A stretch of DNA of 64,000 bases from Flavobacterium pisciphilum (lineage in GTDB: Bacteria > Bacteroidota > Bacteroidia > Flavobacteriales > Flavobacteriaceae): NCBI RefSeq assembly GCF_020905345.1, contig NZ_JAJJMO010000001.1, forward strand, positions 4,092,001 to 4,156,000, read 5' to 3'. Made by a program: the position numbers and the translations under genes. The notes below the pieces were generated by a model. It was not told the origin of the DNA. It did no database searches and saw nothing but the letters and a program-made list of their open reading frames with translations. Position 1 is the stretch's first letter, and each line of letters starts with the position of its first letter. Below, in pieces: positions 46,539-56,037 of this stretch.

Positions 46539-47975
46539 TTATTTTTCAGATTTCTTGTTCCAAATATTCATATTTGGAAAATTATATTTGCTGTTATCAA
46601 AGACAGGATCAATTCCTGCTTTGATTTGTTGATTGTAATCTTTGAAGAGTACTATGACTTTTTTGTGTAACAGTAAGATAGCGACAATATTAAGCCAAGC
46701 CATTAATCCTACACCAATATCACCTAGTGCCCAAGCTGTTTTTGCTTTGGTAATGCAGCCGACAAAGGTAGAGAGTAAGATAAATACTCTTAACGACCAT
46801 ATTAATATTTGACTTTTGCTTTTACCCATTACAAAGCTAATATTACTTTCTGCTATATAATAATAAGCCATAATAGTTGTAAAAGCGAAGAAAGCAAGTG
46901 CTATAGCAACAAAACCACTACCAATAAGAGGAAAGTGTTGCGAAACGGCAAATTGAGTATATTCAGGTCCCATTTCTACATTAGGGATGTTCTCTAATAT
47001 AAACCCTCCTTCCGGATTTACTACATTGTATTGTCCTGTAAAGAGAATCATCAAGGCAGTTGCTGTACAAACAAATAAGGTGTCCACATATACAGAAAAC
47101 CCTTGAACTAACCCTTGTTTTACAGGGTGAGAAACTTCGGCAGCAGCTGCAGCATGTGGTGCGGTTCCTTGGCCAGCTTCGTTACTGTATATACCTCTTT
47201 TTACACCCCAAGAGATTGCTAAACCGACTATTCCTCCAAATGTTGCGTCGAGACTAAAGGCTGAGTTGAAGATAAGAGAAAACACTTCCGGTACTTTAGT
47301 TATGTTTACACCAATTATGATTAAAGACATGATGATGTAAGATCCAGCCATAAATGGAACGACATATTCAGCCACTTTACTAATTCTTTTAACTCCACCG
47401 ATGATAATAACACCAAGTAATAGAACGATGGCTATTCCTGTTTGATATACAGGTATATCAAAGGCAGATTTTACCGCAACAGAGATACTGTTACTTTGAA
47501 CACTAGGTAATAAGAATCCGGTGCTTATTATTGTTACAATAGCAAAAGTCCATGCGAATACTTTGTTATTTAGACCTTTTAATATATAAAACGCGGGTCC
47601 CCCTCTGTATTGTCCGTTTTTTTCTTCCTTATACATTTGTCCAAGAGTAGCCTCAACAATTGCAGAAGCACTTCCTAAGAATGCTATAGTCCACATCCAA
47701 AAAACTGCTCCTGGTCCACCCATCGCTATTGCTGTAGCAACACCTGCAATATTACCAGTTCCTACTCGGCCAGAAATTGCAAGCGAAAAAGCTTGAAAAG
47801 ATGAAATCCCTTTATCTGAAGAACTATTATTAAACAGGAGTTTAATCATTTGTTTGAGATACAAAATCTGAGGAAATTTAAAGCGTATGCTAAAGTATAT
47901 TCCAGTTATCAGACAAAGAAATATTAGGACGTCATTCCAAATAATATTGTATATTTTTTCTATAAATAGTTCCAT
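46539..47975 (-). CDS. AGCS-family sodium:alanine symporter
   Basis: 478 aa, about eleven transmembrane helices. The family signature SGRVGTGNIAGVATAIAMGG is at about 68-87 and WGVKRGIYSNEAGQGTAPHA at about 255-275, both diagnostic of alanine/glycine:cation symporters. It would import alanine or glycine with Na+ into the cytosol, a functional match for the alanine dehydrogenase at 37.8 kb, though the two are not in one operon. Confidence 0.92.
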   Translation of the reverse strand: MELFIEKIYNIIWNDVLIFLCLITGIYFSIRFKFPQILYLKQMIKLLFNNSSSDKGISSFQAFSLAISGRVGTGNIAGVATAIAMGGPGAVFWMWTIAFLGSASAIVEATLGQMYKEEKNGQYRGGPAFYILKGLNNKVFAWTFAIVTIISTGFLLPSVQSNSISVAVKSAFDIPVYQTGIAIVLLLGVIIIGGVKRISKVAEYVVPFMAGSYIIMSLIIIGVNITKVPEVFSLIFNSAFSLDATFGGIVGLAISWGVKRGIYSNEAGQGTAPHAAAAAEVSHPVKQGLVQGFSVYVDTLFVCTATALMILFTGQYNVVNPEGGFILENIPNVEMGPEYTQFAVSQHFPLIGSGFVAIALAFFAFTTIMAYYYIAESNISFVMGKSKSQILIWSLRVFILLSTFVGCITKAKTAWALGDIGVGLMAWLNIVAILLLHKKVIVLFKDYNQQIKAGIDPVFDNSKYNFPNMNIWNKKSEK

Positions 47976-48326
47976 ATTTGATAATTAGATATTAAGTTAA
48001 TTGCTAAAATAGAAAAAAGAAATTGATGAAGACCGTTGTTATTTGGTTATTTTAGGGATTGTTTTTTGAAAGTAGGGGTGTTAAAGTGTTCTAAAGAAAA
48101 TTTATTGAATAAAAAAAGGCAAACGTATTTTTGATACTTTTGCCTTTAAATAGAATGCTTTTTTGTGTGATTTTTCTGTCTTAATTGGTTTTAAGTCAGT
48201 AGCTTATATTAAATTAACACCTTCCTTAAAAGAAGTGTAAAATGTGACGGATTTGTATGTAAAATGCGTTAAATATTAACTAAAAATGAGGGTTAATTAG
48301 AGAAATTATGGATATGTTAAATTTTA
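47976..48326. other. intergenic region AGCS/scpA
   Basis: No gene seen in 351 nt. It contains the terminator at 48111-48147; the rest is AT-rich, with the AGCS promoter presumably near 48000-48040. Confidence 0.6.
48111..48147 (-). terminator. terminator of the methylmalonyl-CoA mutase operon
   Basis: On the minus strand AAAGGCAAAAGTAT pairs with ATACGTTTGCCTTT (small internal mismatch), followed by a T-run. It lies about 180 nt after the scpA stop. Confidence 0.75.
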
Positions 48327-50465
48327 TTAATCAATTAAAATTTCTAGGATTGTAATTGCTGCTTCACTGATTTTTGTCCCAGGACCAAAAACGGCAACTG
48401 CACCTGCATCAAATAAATATTGATAATCTTGTGCTGGTATTACACCACCAACAATTACCATAATATCTTCACGACCGTGTTTTTTAAGTTCTTCAATAAC
48501 TTGTGGTACAAGTGTTTTATGTCCTGCAGCAAGTGAAGAAACACCTAGAATATGAACATCATTTTCTACAGCTTGTTTGGCAGCCTCAGCTGGAGTCTGG
48601 AAAAGTGGACCTATATCTACATCAAAACCTACATCGGCATAACCAGTTGCAACTACTTTTGCACCTCTGTCATGACCGTCTTGCCCCATTTTGGCAATCA
48701 TAATTCTTGGACGACGACCCTCTTGTTTTGCAAAGGTATCGGCCAATTGTTTTGCTTTTTCAAAGCTTTTGTCGTCTTTTATTGCTGTACTATACACGCC
48801 ACTAAAGGATTTAATTTGTGCTTTGTATCTTCCAAAAACAGTTTCTAATGCATCACTGATTTCGCCAAGTGTAGCACGATATCTTGCTGCATCGATAGCT
48901 ATTTCAAGTAAATTACCGTCGCCAGTTTTTGCACAATGGATTAATTTTTCGAGTATTGCTTTTACTTTTTCAGAATCTCTTGTTGCTTTAATGTGTTCGA
49001 GTTGAGCAACCTGTTGCTTTCGTACCATTTGGTTATCTACATCAAGAATCTGTAGGGGGTCTTCTTTTTCAAGTCGGTATTTGTTAACACCAACGATTAT
49101 ATCTTGTCCACTGTCTATTCGGGCTTGTTTTCGTGCCGCAGCTTCTTCTATTCGTAGTTTAGGAATTCCAGCTTCAATAGCTTTCGTCATTCCGCCTAGC
49201 TCTTCAACCTCTTCTATTAATTTCCATGCATTGGTAACAATCTCATTTGTTAGGCTTTCTACATAATAACTACCTGCCCATGGATCAACTGTTTTGGTTA
49301 TTTTAGTTTCTTCTTGCAAGAAGATTTGTGTATTACGTGCAATTCTAGCTGAAAAATCGGTTGGTAGTGCTATGGCTTCGTCTAGTGCATTTGTATGTAA
49401 AGATTGTGTGCTACCTAAAGCTGCTGCTGTTGCCTCAATACAAGTACGAGCAACATTATTAAAAGGGTCTTGCTCTGTTAAACTCCATCCGCTAGTCTGA
49501 CAATGTGTTCTTAATGCTAAAGATTTATCGCTTTTTGGGTTAAATTGCTGAACTAGTTTGGCCCAGATCATTCTTCCTGCACGCATTTTAGCAATTTCCA
49601 TAAAGTGATTCATTCCTATTGCCCAGAAAAAAGACAATCGTGGGGCAAAATCATCTATAGACATTCCTGTTGCTAATCCTGTTCGGATGTATTCTAATCC
49701 GTCGGCAAGAGTGTAAGCCAATTCGATATCAGCAGTAGCACCTGCTTCTTGCATATGGTATCCAGAAATTGAAATCGAATTGAATTTCGGCATTTTTTTG
49801 CTCGTAAATTCAAAGATATCAGCTATAATCTTCATTGAAGGAGTTGGCGGGTAAATATAAGTGTTACGCACCATGAATTCCTTTAAGATGTCATTTTGTA
49901 TAGTCCCTGAAAGTTTTACAGGCGGAACACCTTGCTCTTCGGCTGCAACTATATAAAAAGCCATAATTGGTAAAACCGCTCCATTCATTGTCATTGAAAC
50001 TGACATTTCTTCAAGTGGAATTTGATCAAATAAGACTTTCATATCTTCGACAGTGTCGATAGCAACTCCCGCTTTTCCAACATCACCAACAACACGTTCG
50101 TGATCGGAGTCGTAACCACGGTGAGTAGGCAAGTCAAAAGCAATTGATAAGCCTTTTTGACCAGCAGCTAGATTACGTCTGTAAAAAGCATTACTTTCTT
50201 CGGCAGTCGAAAAACCTGCATATTGCCTAATTGTCCAAGGACGTCTAACATACATTGTAGCATAAGGGCCTCTTAAATTTGGGGCAAATCCGGCTCCAAA
50301 ACCAATATGCTCTATATTCTCAATGTCTTGTTCGCTATAGGTTGCTTTTAAATCAATGCCTTCAGCTGTTTCAAAGTTATTAGTTGGTTGTTGCTTTTTT
50401 GATGCAACATCTAATTTCTCTGTTTTGACATCTAGCTTGATATGGTTGAGGTCTTTTCGTATCAT
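48327..50465 (-). CDS. scpA: methylmalonyl-CoA mutase large (catalytic) subunit
   Basis: 712 aa. The TIM-barrel substrate domain (about 60-545: [40 protein letters not shown]) is followed by a C-terminal B12 domain with the cobalt-ligand motif DGHDRG (His598), SSLAAGH and VIVGGVIP. It interconverts succinyl-CoA and methylmalonyl-CoA, linking propionate and odd-chain or branched-chain breakdown to the TCA cycle. It lies 39 nt downstream of the small subunit; both proteins form a heterodimer. No meaB-like chaperone is adjacent. Confidence 0.96.
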   Translation of the reverse strand: MIRKDLNHIKLDVKTEKLDVASKKQQPTNNFETAEGIDLKATYSEQDIENIEHIGFGAGFAPNLRGPYATMYVRRPWTIRQYAGFSTAEESNAFYRRNLAAGQKGLSIAFDLPTHRGYDSDHERVVGDVGKAGVAIDTVEDMKVLFDQIPLEEMSVSMTMNGAVLPIMAFYIVAAEEQGVPPVKLSGTIQNDILKEFMVRNTYIYPPTPSMKIIADIFEFTSKKMPKFNSISISGYHMQEAGATADIELAYTLADGLEYIRTGLATGMSIDDFAPRLSFFWAIGMNHFMEIAKMRAGRMIWAKLVQQFNPKSDKSLALRTHCQTSGWSLTEQDPFNNVARTCIEATAAALGSTQSLHTNALDEAIALPTDFSARIARNTQIFLQEETKITKTVDPWAGSYYVESLTNEIVTNAWKLIEEVEELGGMTKAIEAGIPKLRIEEAAARKQARIDSGQDIIVGVNKYRLEKEDPLQILDVDNQMVRKQQVAQLEHIKATRDSEKVKAILEKLIHCAKTGDGNLLEIAIDAARYRATLGEISDALETVFGRYKAQIKSFSGVYSTAIKDDKSFEKAKQLADTFAKQEGRRPRIMIAKMGQDGHDRGAKVVATGYADVGFDVDIGPLFQTPAEAAKQAVENDVHILGVSSLAAGHKTLVPQVIEELKKHGREDIMVIVGGVIPAQDYQYLFDAGAVAVFGPGTKISEAAITILEILID

Positions 50466-50504
50466 TTAAACACTTTTTGGATGGGTTGTTACTTTAAAAT
50501 TGAA

Positions 50505-51875
50505 TTATTCAAGAGCTAAACGTTCTTGTTCTAATTTCTCAGACAACCGTTTTTCTATTATTGGTGTAATTAATGTCTTTCTAGGTTTTATTTTTACAAA
50601 AGGAAAGAGTTCTAAATCATGTTTCATTTTGTCGTCTTTGTTCGGGTACTTATTTGTTCCGAGCAATATTTCTTTCTTTGCATCAAATAATTCTTGTTCC
50701 TTATCGGCACTTTCCTGAATTCTTCTTTTGATGGTTCCATCGTTTAATTGCTTTAAGAAACCGCCATCTGCCTCTATGTCTTTAAATAAGGTTAAGGCTT
50801 TTTCGGCAAGTTGCTTGGTTAGGCTTTCGACGTAATAACTCCCGTCGGCAGGATTATTGACTTTGTCAAAATAGCTTTCGTTTTTAAGAATCAATAATTG
50901 ATTGCGTGCAATTCGATCTCCAAATTCATTGTCTTTGTGATATAAAGCATCGTATGGTAAATTTGCAATAGCATCAGCACCACCAATTATTGCCGACATA
51001 CATTCGGTTGTGGTACGTAACATATTTACATTGTAATCATACAAGGTTTTATTTCGTTTTGTTGGAGAAACCAGCAAATGACATTCTAGGTCTGGATTGT
51101 ATTCGGTTGCGATTAAATTAAAAAGTAATCGTAAAGCACGAAGTTTAGCTATTTCAAAAAAGTAATTTGTACCTACGGCTATTTGTAAAACTATTGTTCC
51201 GCTTATTGAAGGGATTCGATTGAAATATTCGTTAGCATGTGCTACTGTATAGGCAATTTGCTGTACCATATTGGCACCTGCATTTTGATATAGGCCCGCA
51301 TTAATGCTTATTAGTGATGCGTTAGGAATTTCTTTCGAAAGAATTTCTAGTGTCTCAAAATTGTTTTTTTCTTTGGTTGTAAATGAAAACCAATTTCCAT
51401 CTTTTGCCAATTGCCCAACTGGATCAATGGTATAAAAAAAGGTGGCTTTTTTCTGTTTCGAGATTGTATTTAGTCTTTTTACGAAATCGATTGAGATAAA
51501 ACTCAAATTAAAGTAAACGTTTTTATTTTCCAGAGTTAAATTTTGGAATAATTTCTCAACGTCAATAGTGCTGTCCTCAATAGTAAAGCGCAAACTTTCG
51601 GCTCCTCTATTTAGTGAATCTGAAGCCCTTTCAACTGATTTTAAAATATCATGAACAAAAATGTTCTGGCAAATTTTAAAATCAGTTGCTTTTGTTGTTA
51701 CTTCAACTGGCTTTATATCTTCATCATTATGATAAAATGGTTTTACCTGAATGTCTTCTGGCGAATTCCAAATCAGGGTTTCGTTATAATCGGCACCATC
51801 CAATTCAAATTGGATTTGTTGTTTCCATTGTTTGGATGATACGGGACTAAAATTATCGAAAAGGGGAGTAGCCAT
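50505..51875 (-). CDS. mutA: methylmalonyl-CoA mutase small subunit, barrel domain only
   Basis: 456 aa. It is homologous to the barrel domain of the large subunit ([60 protein letters not shown]) but has no DxHxxG and no C-terminal cobalamin domain. Classical small subunits (about 630 aa in Propionibacterium) keep a degenerate B12 domain, so this is a shortened structural partner. It precedes scpA in the same operon; the FtsB-like gene is 24 nt upstream. Confidence 0.9.
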   Translation of the reverse strand: MATPLFDNFSPVSSKQWKQQIQFELDGADYNETLIWNSPEDIQVKPFYHNDEDIKPVEVTTKATDFKICQNIFVHDILKSVERASDSLNRGAESLRFTIEDSTIDVEKLFQNLTLENKNVYFNLSFISIDFVKRLNTISKQKKATFFYTIDPVGQLAKDGNWFSFTTKEKNNFETLEILSKEIPNASLISINAGLYQNAGANMVQQIAYTVAHANEYFNRIPSISGTIVLQIAVGTNYFFEIAKLRALRLLFNLIATEYNPDLECHLLVSPTKRNKTLYDYNVNMLRTTTECMSAIIGGADAIANLPYDALYHKDNEFGDRIARNQLLILKNESYFDKVNNPADGSYYVESLTKQLAEKALTLFKDIEADGGFLKQLNDGTIKRRIQESADKEQELFDAKKEILLGTNKYPNKDDKMKHDLELFPFVKIKPRKTLITPIIEKRLSEKLEQERLALE

Positions 51876-51899
51876 TTTTATCTTTTTATAATTCTGATT

Positions 51900-52223
51900 T
51901 TATTTTTTTTTGATAGTATCACCTTCAAATTCGATGATGTATATGTCTTCACTATCTTTTTTCATAAAGTACTTTTCCCGTGCATATTTCTCAATTTGCT
52001 CCGGGTTTTTAAGTTCTTTTATTTGTTCGTGATCCTTTTTTATTTCTTCTTGATAATAGGTTTTGTTGTCTTGTAACTCTTTTATTTGATTATCGAGAAA
52101 GCGATGGTCAAAATAGGAGTAATTATCTAGAAAAACCATCCAGATTATAAAAAATAACAATACCCAAACATACTTGTTGCTTAGGAATTTAAACCAGGAT
52201 TTGTCTTTATATGGATTTGTCAT
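51900..52223 (-). CDS. FtsB/DivIC-family septum formation protein
   Basis: 107 aa. One transmembrane helix (about 15-33, VWVLLFFIIWMVFLDN) is followed by a periplasmic coiled coil (about 38-85, rich in K/E/Q) and a C-terminal part with EKYFMKKDSEDIYIIEFEGD. This layout is that of FtsB/DivIC, which joins FtsQ and FtsL in the divisome. It is encoded between udk and mutA, an odd metabolic context that is probably operonic accident. Confidence 0.85.
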   Translation of the reverse strand: MTNPYKDKSWFKFLSNKYVWVLLFFIIWMVFLDNYSYFDHRFLDNQIKELQDNKTYYQEEIKKDHEQIKELKNPEQIEKYAREKYFMKKDSEDIYIIEFEGDTIKKK

Positions 52224-52235
52224 TTTTTATTTTTT

Positions 52236-52306
52236 AGCCCCGGTAGAGCCGATATCCTTTGTGAGGAACGAACAAAGATAAAGGCGAAAACGGGATTAGC
52301 TCCTAA
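52236..52306 (-). repeat. dispersed intergenic repeat, TTAG-AGCT family, copy 2
   Basis: Minus-strand sequence TTAGGAGCTAATCCCG, then CGCCTTTATCTTTG, AAAGGATATCGGCTCTACC and GGGGCTA aligns block by block with the copy at 31136-31217. It fills most of the udk/ftsB-like gap. Confidence 0.6.
52273..52280 (-). promoter_or_regulatory. -7 element before the FtsB-like gene, inside a repeat
   Basis: TATCTTTG on the minus strand matches TAnnTTTG, 50 nt upstream of the ATG at 52223. It lies inside the dispersed repeat, which could therefore supply a promoter for FtsB-mutA-scpA. Confidence 0.4.
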
Positions 52307-52334
52307 TTTTTAATGCAATAAATTTACAATAAAA

Positions 52335-52943
52335 TTATAGAATACGTTGATTAATTACTGCACGAACTACATCTATTGCTACAGTGTTGTATTTGTCGTT
52401 TGGTATTATAATATCGGCAAAAGCTTTGGTTGGCTCTATAAATTGCTCATGCATAGGTTTTAACGTGTTTTGGTAACGTGTTAAAACTTCATCTAGATCA
52501 CGACCACGTTCTGCGATATCACGCTTTAAACGTCTGATAAGTCTTTCGTCTGAATCGGCATGAACATATACTTTAATGTCAAAAAGCTCTCTAAGTTCAG
52601 GGTTAGTAAGGATTAAAATCCCTTCTACGATCATTACTTTTCTAGGATGAGTACTAATTGTATCATCAGTTCTGTTATGTGTGATAAAAGAATATACCGG
52701 CTGATCGACAGTTTTTCCTTCTTTAAGGTCTTTTAAATGGCTAACTAATAAATCGAAATCTATCGCACGTGGATGATCAAAATTAATTAGTGCTCTTTCA
52801 TCAAAAGATAGATTTTTATTTTCTTTGTAATACGAATCCTGAGAGATTACGCCCACTTCAGCATGAGGTAATTCATTCATGATTTGATGTACTACGGTTG
52901 TTTTCCCGCTTCCTGTTCCGCCTGCAATTCCAATGATGAGCAT
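52335..52943 (-). CDS. udk: uridine kinase
   Basis: 202 aa. The P-loop GIAGGTGSGKTTVV (about 5-18) and the uridine-kinase signatures SQDSYYKENKNLSFDERALI and NFDHPRAIDFDLL are present. It phosphorylates uridine and cytidine to UMP and CMP for pyrimidine salvage. Length is standard. Confidence 0.95.
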   Translation of the reverse strand: MLIIGIAGGTGSGKTTVVHQIMNELPHAEVGVISQDSYYKENKNLSFDERALINFDHPRAIDFDLLVSHLKDLKEGKTVDQPVYSFITHNRTDDTISTHPRKVMIVEGILILTNPELRELFDIKVYVHADSDERLIRRLKRDIAERGRDLDEVLTRYQNTLKPMHEQFIEPTKAFADIIIPNDKYNTVAIDVVRAVINQRIL

Positions 52944-52969
52944 AAAAATGTTGTTATAATTTGAAGCGG

Positions 52970-52977
52970 CAAAAATA
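52970..52977 (-). promoter_or_regulatory. -7 element of the udk promoter
   Basis: TATTTTTG on the minus strand, 27 nt before the ATG; fits TAnnTTTG. Confidence 0.4.
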
Positions 52978-53062
52978 AGAATTAATACGGATTTGTCATT
53001 AGATAAAATTCTTAAAATTCTGTGTCGCTTTTACGTTGCTTTTTACTCTTTTTTAGTAAAAG

Positions 53063-53097
53063 AAAAGGTCTCAATTACGGTGTAATTGAGACCTTTT
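53063..53097 (-). terminator. terminator of the SDR gene
   Basis: A perfect 16-bp stem (AAAAGGTCTCAATTAC and complement) around a 3-nt loop, about 46 nt after the SDR stop. Confidence 0.85.
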
Positions 53098-53143
53098 GTG
53101 CAATCAGTGATTTGTTTAAATACCTGACTTTAGTAAGCACTTA

Positions 53144-54025
53144 TTATTTATTTTTCTTTGCTTTTATCATCATTTCTAGCTGATCCCAAAGTTCTTCTGG
53201 AATTGCTTCTAGCAAATTAAATTGTCCAGCTCCTTTTAGCCATTCGCCACCATCGATAACAATTACTTCACCATTTACATAGGCTGAGAAATCAGAAACT
53301 AAATAGGCTGCTAAATTGGCTAATTCTTGGTGGTCTCCCACACGTTTTAAAGGCACTTTTTTTGCCATGTCAAATTTTTCTGAGAGATCTCCCGGAAGTA
53401 ATCTGTCCCAAGCTCCTTTTGTAGGGAATGGTCCTGGAGCGATAGCATTTGTACGTATTCCGTATTTTGCCCACTCTACAGCAAGACTTCTTGTCATGGC
53501 TAGAACACCTGCTTTTGCAGTTGCACTTGGTACTACGTATGCAGATCCTGTCCAAGCATAAGTAGTTACAATATTTAATACCGTAGCTGATGTTTGTTTG
53601 GTGTCAATCCAGTGTTTTCCAAAAGCTAGTGTACAGTTTTTAGAGCCTTTTAATACAATATCGATAACTGTGTCAAAAGCATTGGCAGATAATCTTTCTG
53701 TTGGTGAAATAAAATTTCCAGCTGCATTATTTAGTAAAACATCTACTTTACCAAAAGCTTTTAAAACTTCTTGCAGCATGTTTTCTACTTCTTCATAATG
53801 GCGTACATCACATTGCAATGGTAAACAAGTTCCACCAGTCTGAGTTTCAAGTTCTGTCGCGGTGTTTTTTAGTTTTTCTAGATCTCTTGACGTGATAGCA
53901 ACTTTAGCACCTAACTCTAAAAAGTATTTGGTCATCGCTTTTCCTAAGCCACTTCCTCCACCAGTTACTACTATTACTTTGCCTTGTAAAGCATCGTCTC
54001 TTAACATTTTATCTGTATAACTCAT
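53144..54025 (-). CDS. short-chain dehydrogenase, 2,4-dienoyl-CoA reductase-like
   Basis: 293 aa. The Rossmann motif is TGGGSGLGKAMTKYF (about 21-35) and NNAAGNFISP is conserved. The usual YxxxK active-site Tyr is replaced: the segment reads SATAKAGVLAMTRSLAVEW, with Ser where Tyr stands. Loss of this Tyr together with NNAAGNF is the pattern of 2,4-dienoyl-CoA reductases, which use another Tyr. Likely NADPH-dependent reduction of dienoyl-CoA in unsaturated fatty-acid breakdown, complementing the acyl-CoA dehydrogenase at 2 kb. Confidence 0.8.
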   Translation of the reverse strand: MSYTDKMLRDDALQGKVIVVTGGGSGLGKAMTKYFLELGAKVAITSRDLEKLKNTATELETQTGGTCLPLQCDVRHYEEVENMLQEVLKAFGKVDVLLNNAAGNFISPTERLSANAFDTVIDIVLKGSKNCTLAFGKHWIDTKQTSATVLNIVTTYAWTGSAYVVPSATAKAGVLAMTRSLAVEWAKYGIRTNAIAPGPFPTKGAWDRLLPGDLSEKFDMAKKVPLKRVGDHQELANLAAYLVSDFSAYVNGEVIVIDGGEWLKGAGQFNLLEAIPEELWDQLEMMIKAKKNK

Positions 54026-54102
54026 GTTTCTTTAAATTTTAAAGGTAAATATAGGAATTTAATAGTATGCATGCATAATATATGTGTTAATTTTAGTTTA
54101 TG

Positions 54103-55230
54103 CTAAATACTACATAATCTTTTGGCTGCTGCTTCTAGTGTGGCGTTGTCTTTAGCAAAACAAAAACGGATTAATTTTAAGTCTTTTCCGTTGGCATAAA
54201 AAGTTGAGATGGGTATTGCGGCTACTCCGTGTTCAGTAATTAGCTTCTTGCAAAAAGCAACATCATCTTCATTTGAAATTGATTTGTATGATGCAACCTG
54301 AAAATAAGTCCCTTCGCATGGTTTTAATTCGAATCGACTTTTTTCTAATAGTTGTTTAAAGTAATCTCTTTTTTCTTGATAGAATTTGCCAAGTTTTGTT
54401 ACGTCAACAACATCTAAATATTCGCTTATAGCAACTTGAGAAATACTATTAACACTAAAGACTAAGAATTGATGGACTTTTTTAATTTCTATCATTAAAT
54501 ATTCTGGTGCTACAACATATCCAATTTTCCAGCCTGTAATATGGAATGATTTTCCAAAAGAAGAAATCATGATGCAACGTTCTAGAAGCAGTTGACGTGT
54601 ATGTGCTGAAATGTGTTTTTCTTCAAAAGTGATGTATTCATAAACTTCATCAGATAATACTAATAGGTCTGGATATGTATTGAGTATTTTTTCTAACTGT
54701 ACAAAATCGGCTTCTGTTAGAATTTTTCCTGTTGGGTTATGTGGATTATTGATGATTATCATTCGGGTTTTTGCAGAGCAAGCCTTTCCTATGATTTCCC
54801 AATTTGGTGTATAATCGTCATTTAAAGGAACGCGAACAGAATGCGCATTGCATAATAATACTGGAGCTTCGTAGCAGTCATAACTTGGGTCAAGTATTAT
54901 TACTTCGTCATTTGCTCTAACTAATGCTTGAATGGTAGTAAAAATACCTTGTGTAGCTCCTGCAGTTACCAATATTTCAGTTTCTGGTTGGACTACACGT
55001 TTGTATGAGTCTAGAATTAGTTTAGCTATTTTGGTTAATAGCGGTGGATAACCAGACATGGGTGTGTATTGATGTACATTCTCGGTTGCAAGACGTGCTA
55101 CAATGCTGGTTAGGCGTTCGTCAACTGGGAAGTTTGGAAATCCTTGAGATAGGTTAATGGCGTTGTATTCGCTTGCCATCTTAGACATAACAGTAAAAAT
55201 ACTGGTTCCAATTTGAGGAAGTTTACTCAT
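54103..55230 (-). CDS. PLP-dependent class I/II aminotransferase (methionine-type, YbdL-like)
   Basis: 375 aa. PLP is bound by Lys227 in SSFGKSFHITGWKIGY, with the conserved NNPHNPTGKI (161-170) and SDEVYEYITFE (193-203). The opening INLSQGFPNFPVDERL is typical of the aromatic/methionine aminotransferase subgroup that includes E. coli YbdL and kynurenine aminotransferases. It probably transaminates methionine or aromatic amino acids with 2-oxo acids; the exact substrate is inferred. Confidence 0.85.
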   Translation of the reverse strand: MSKLPQIGTSIFTVMSKMASEYNAINLSQGFPNFPVDERLTSIVARLATENVHQYTPMSGYPPLLTKIAKLILDSYKRVVQPETEILVTAGATQGIFTTIQALVRANDEVIILDPSYDCYEAPVLLCNAHSVRVPLNDDYTPNWEIIGKACSAKTRMIIINNPHNPTGKILTEADFVQLEKILNTYPDLLVLSDEVYEYITFEEKHISAHTRQLLLERCIMISSFGKSFHITGWKIGYVVAPEYLMIEIKKVHQFLVFSVNSISQVAISEYLDVVDVTKLGKFYQEKRDYFKQLLEKSRFELKPCEGTYFQVASYKSISNEDDVAFCKKLITEHGVAAIPISTFYANGKDLKLIRFCFAKDNATLEAAAKRLCSI

Positions 55231-55332
55231 AAAAAATCTATAATTACTTTTATAAAGATAGCTTTTTTATGACAATCACAATTTATTTTCTGAACCGAAT
55301 ATTTTTTTTAAAGAGGATTTTGTTTTACTAGT

Positions 55333-55767
55333 TTACAGATAGTTTATAGATATTGATGCTGGATAGAGTACTCTAACTTGCTTGCCATCCTTTGTTCCTG
55401 GAGTCCATTTAGGAGAATTCTTTAATGTTCTAATAGCTTCTTGACCAGTGCCGCGTCCTAGATCTCTTAGTATTTTGATGTCAGATAATGATCCGTCTTT
55501 TTCAATAATAAAAGTTGTGTAGACTTTTCCTTTTATGCCGGCTACATCTGGAGTTTGATAGCTTTGTTTTGTAAAACTTTCAAATCCTAGTTGTCCTCCA
55601 GGAAATTCAGGTTTTGTTGTTATACCAGCCATATTGTAGATTTGATAATCCTCATTAGGAATACTTCCTTGAGGTGGGGTAGCTACAATTGGGGTGTCTT
55701 TTGTTGTGGTTTGTGAAAATGTATTTTGTGCAAAGCAAATTAAAATTAATATTAGGAACTTTTTCAT
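55333..55767 (-). CDS. secreted TonB C-terminal-domain protein (copy 1)
   Basis: 144 aa. A cleavable signal peptide (MKKFLILILICFAQNTFSQ) is followed by a short linker and a TonB C-terminal domain: KPEFPGGQLGFESF, KGKVYTTFIIEKDGSLSDIK, GTGQEAIRTLKNSPKWTPGT. It lacks the long N-terminal membrane anchor and Pro-rich spacer that a working TonB needs to link ExbB/ExbD to receptors, so it is probably a free periplasmic protein. It is a tandem paralogue of the gene at 56038-56487, separated from it by a degraded piece of the neighbouring methylase gene. Confidence 0.85.
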   Translation of the reverse strand: MKKFLILILICFAQNTFSQTTTKDTPIVATPPQGSIPNEDYQIYNMAGITTKPEFPGGQLGFESFTKQSYQTPDVAGIKGKVYTTFIIEKDGSLSDIKILRDLGRGTGQEAIRTLKNSPKWTPGTKDGKQVRVLYPASISINYL

Positions 55768-55790
55768 TTTAATTGTTTTAAATGGTTAGA

Positions 55791-55977
55791 TTACATTTTA
55801 TGGGCAATAAGTATAGTAGGAGTAAATCTACTTAATTTTTCCAATTGGCTACACGTATTGTTTTGATGAATTCGTTTGGCAAACGGATATCAGTGGGAAA
55901 CAAAGATATAGAATTGGATTTGAAATTCGTAAGGTATATTTGATTAATTTATTATTTCTGTATGGAGTTTCAGTAAA
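55791..55977 (-). pseudogene. decayed duplicate of the 3' end of the RsmI-like gene
   Basis: Reading leftwards, fragments of the RsmI-like C-terminus appear in shifting frames: TETPYRNNKL (intact gene IETPYRNNKL), LPNEFIKTIRVANWKN (intact LPTEFIKTMRVSDWKK) and, at the very end, PTILIAHKM-stop (intact PTIFILHKM-stop). The stop codon lies 23 nt before the TonB-C start, exactly the spacing of the intact gene to its own TonB-C neighbour. This is a non-functional remnant of a tandem duplication. Confidence 0.88.
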
Positions 55978-56037
55978 CGTTTGATTAGGGGAAAACTGCT
56001 GAGTGAGATAGGGGGTGAAGAGGGCTATTTTATAAAA

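Noticed and set aside
48327-52943. Functional module joining uridine kinase, FtsB and methylmalonyl-CoA mutase
   Set aside because: Same strand and close spacing, but no biochemical link; probably chance operon neighbours.
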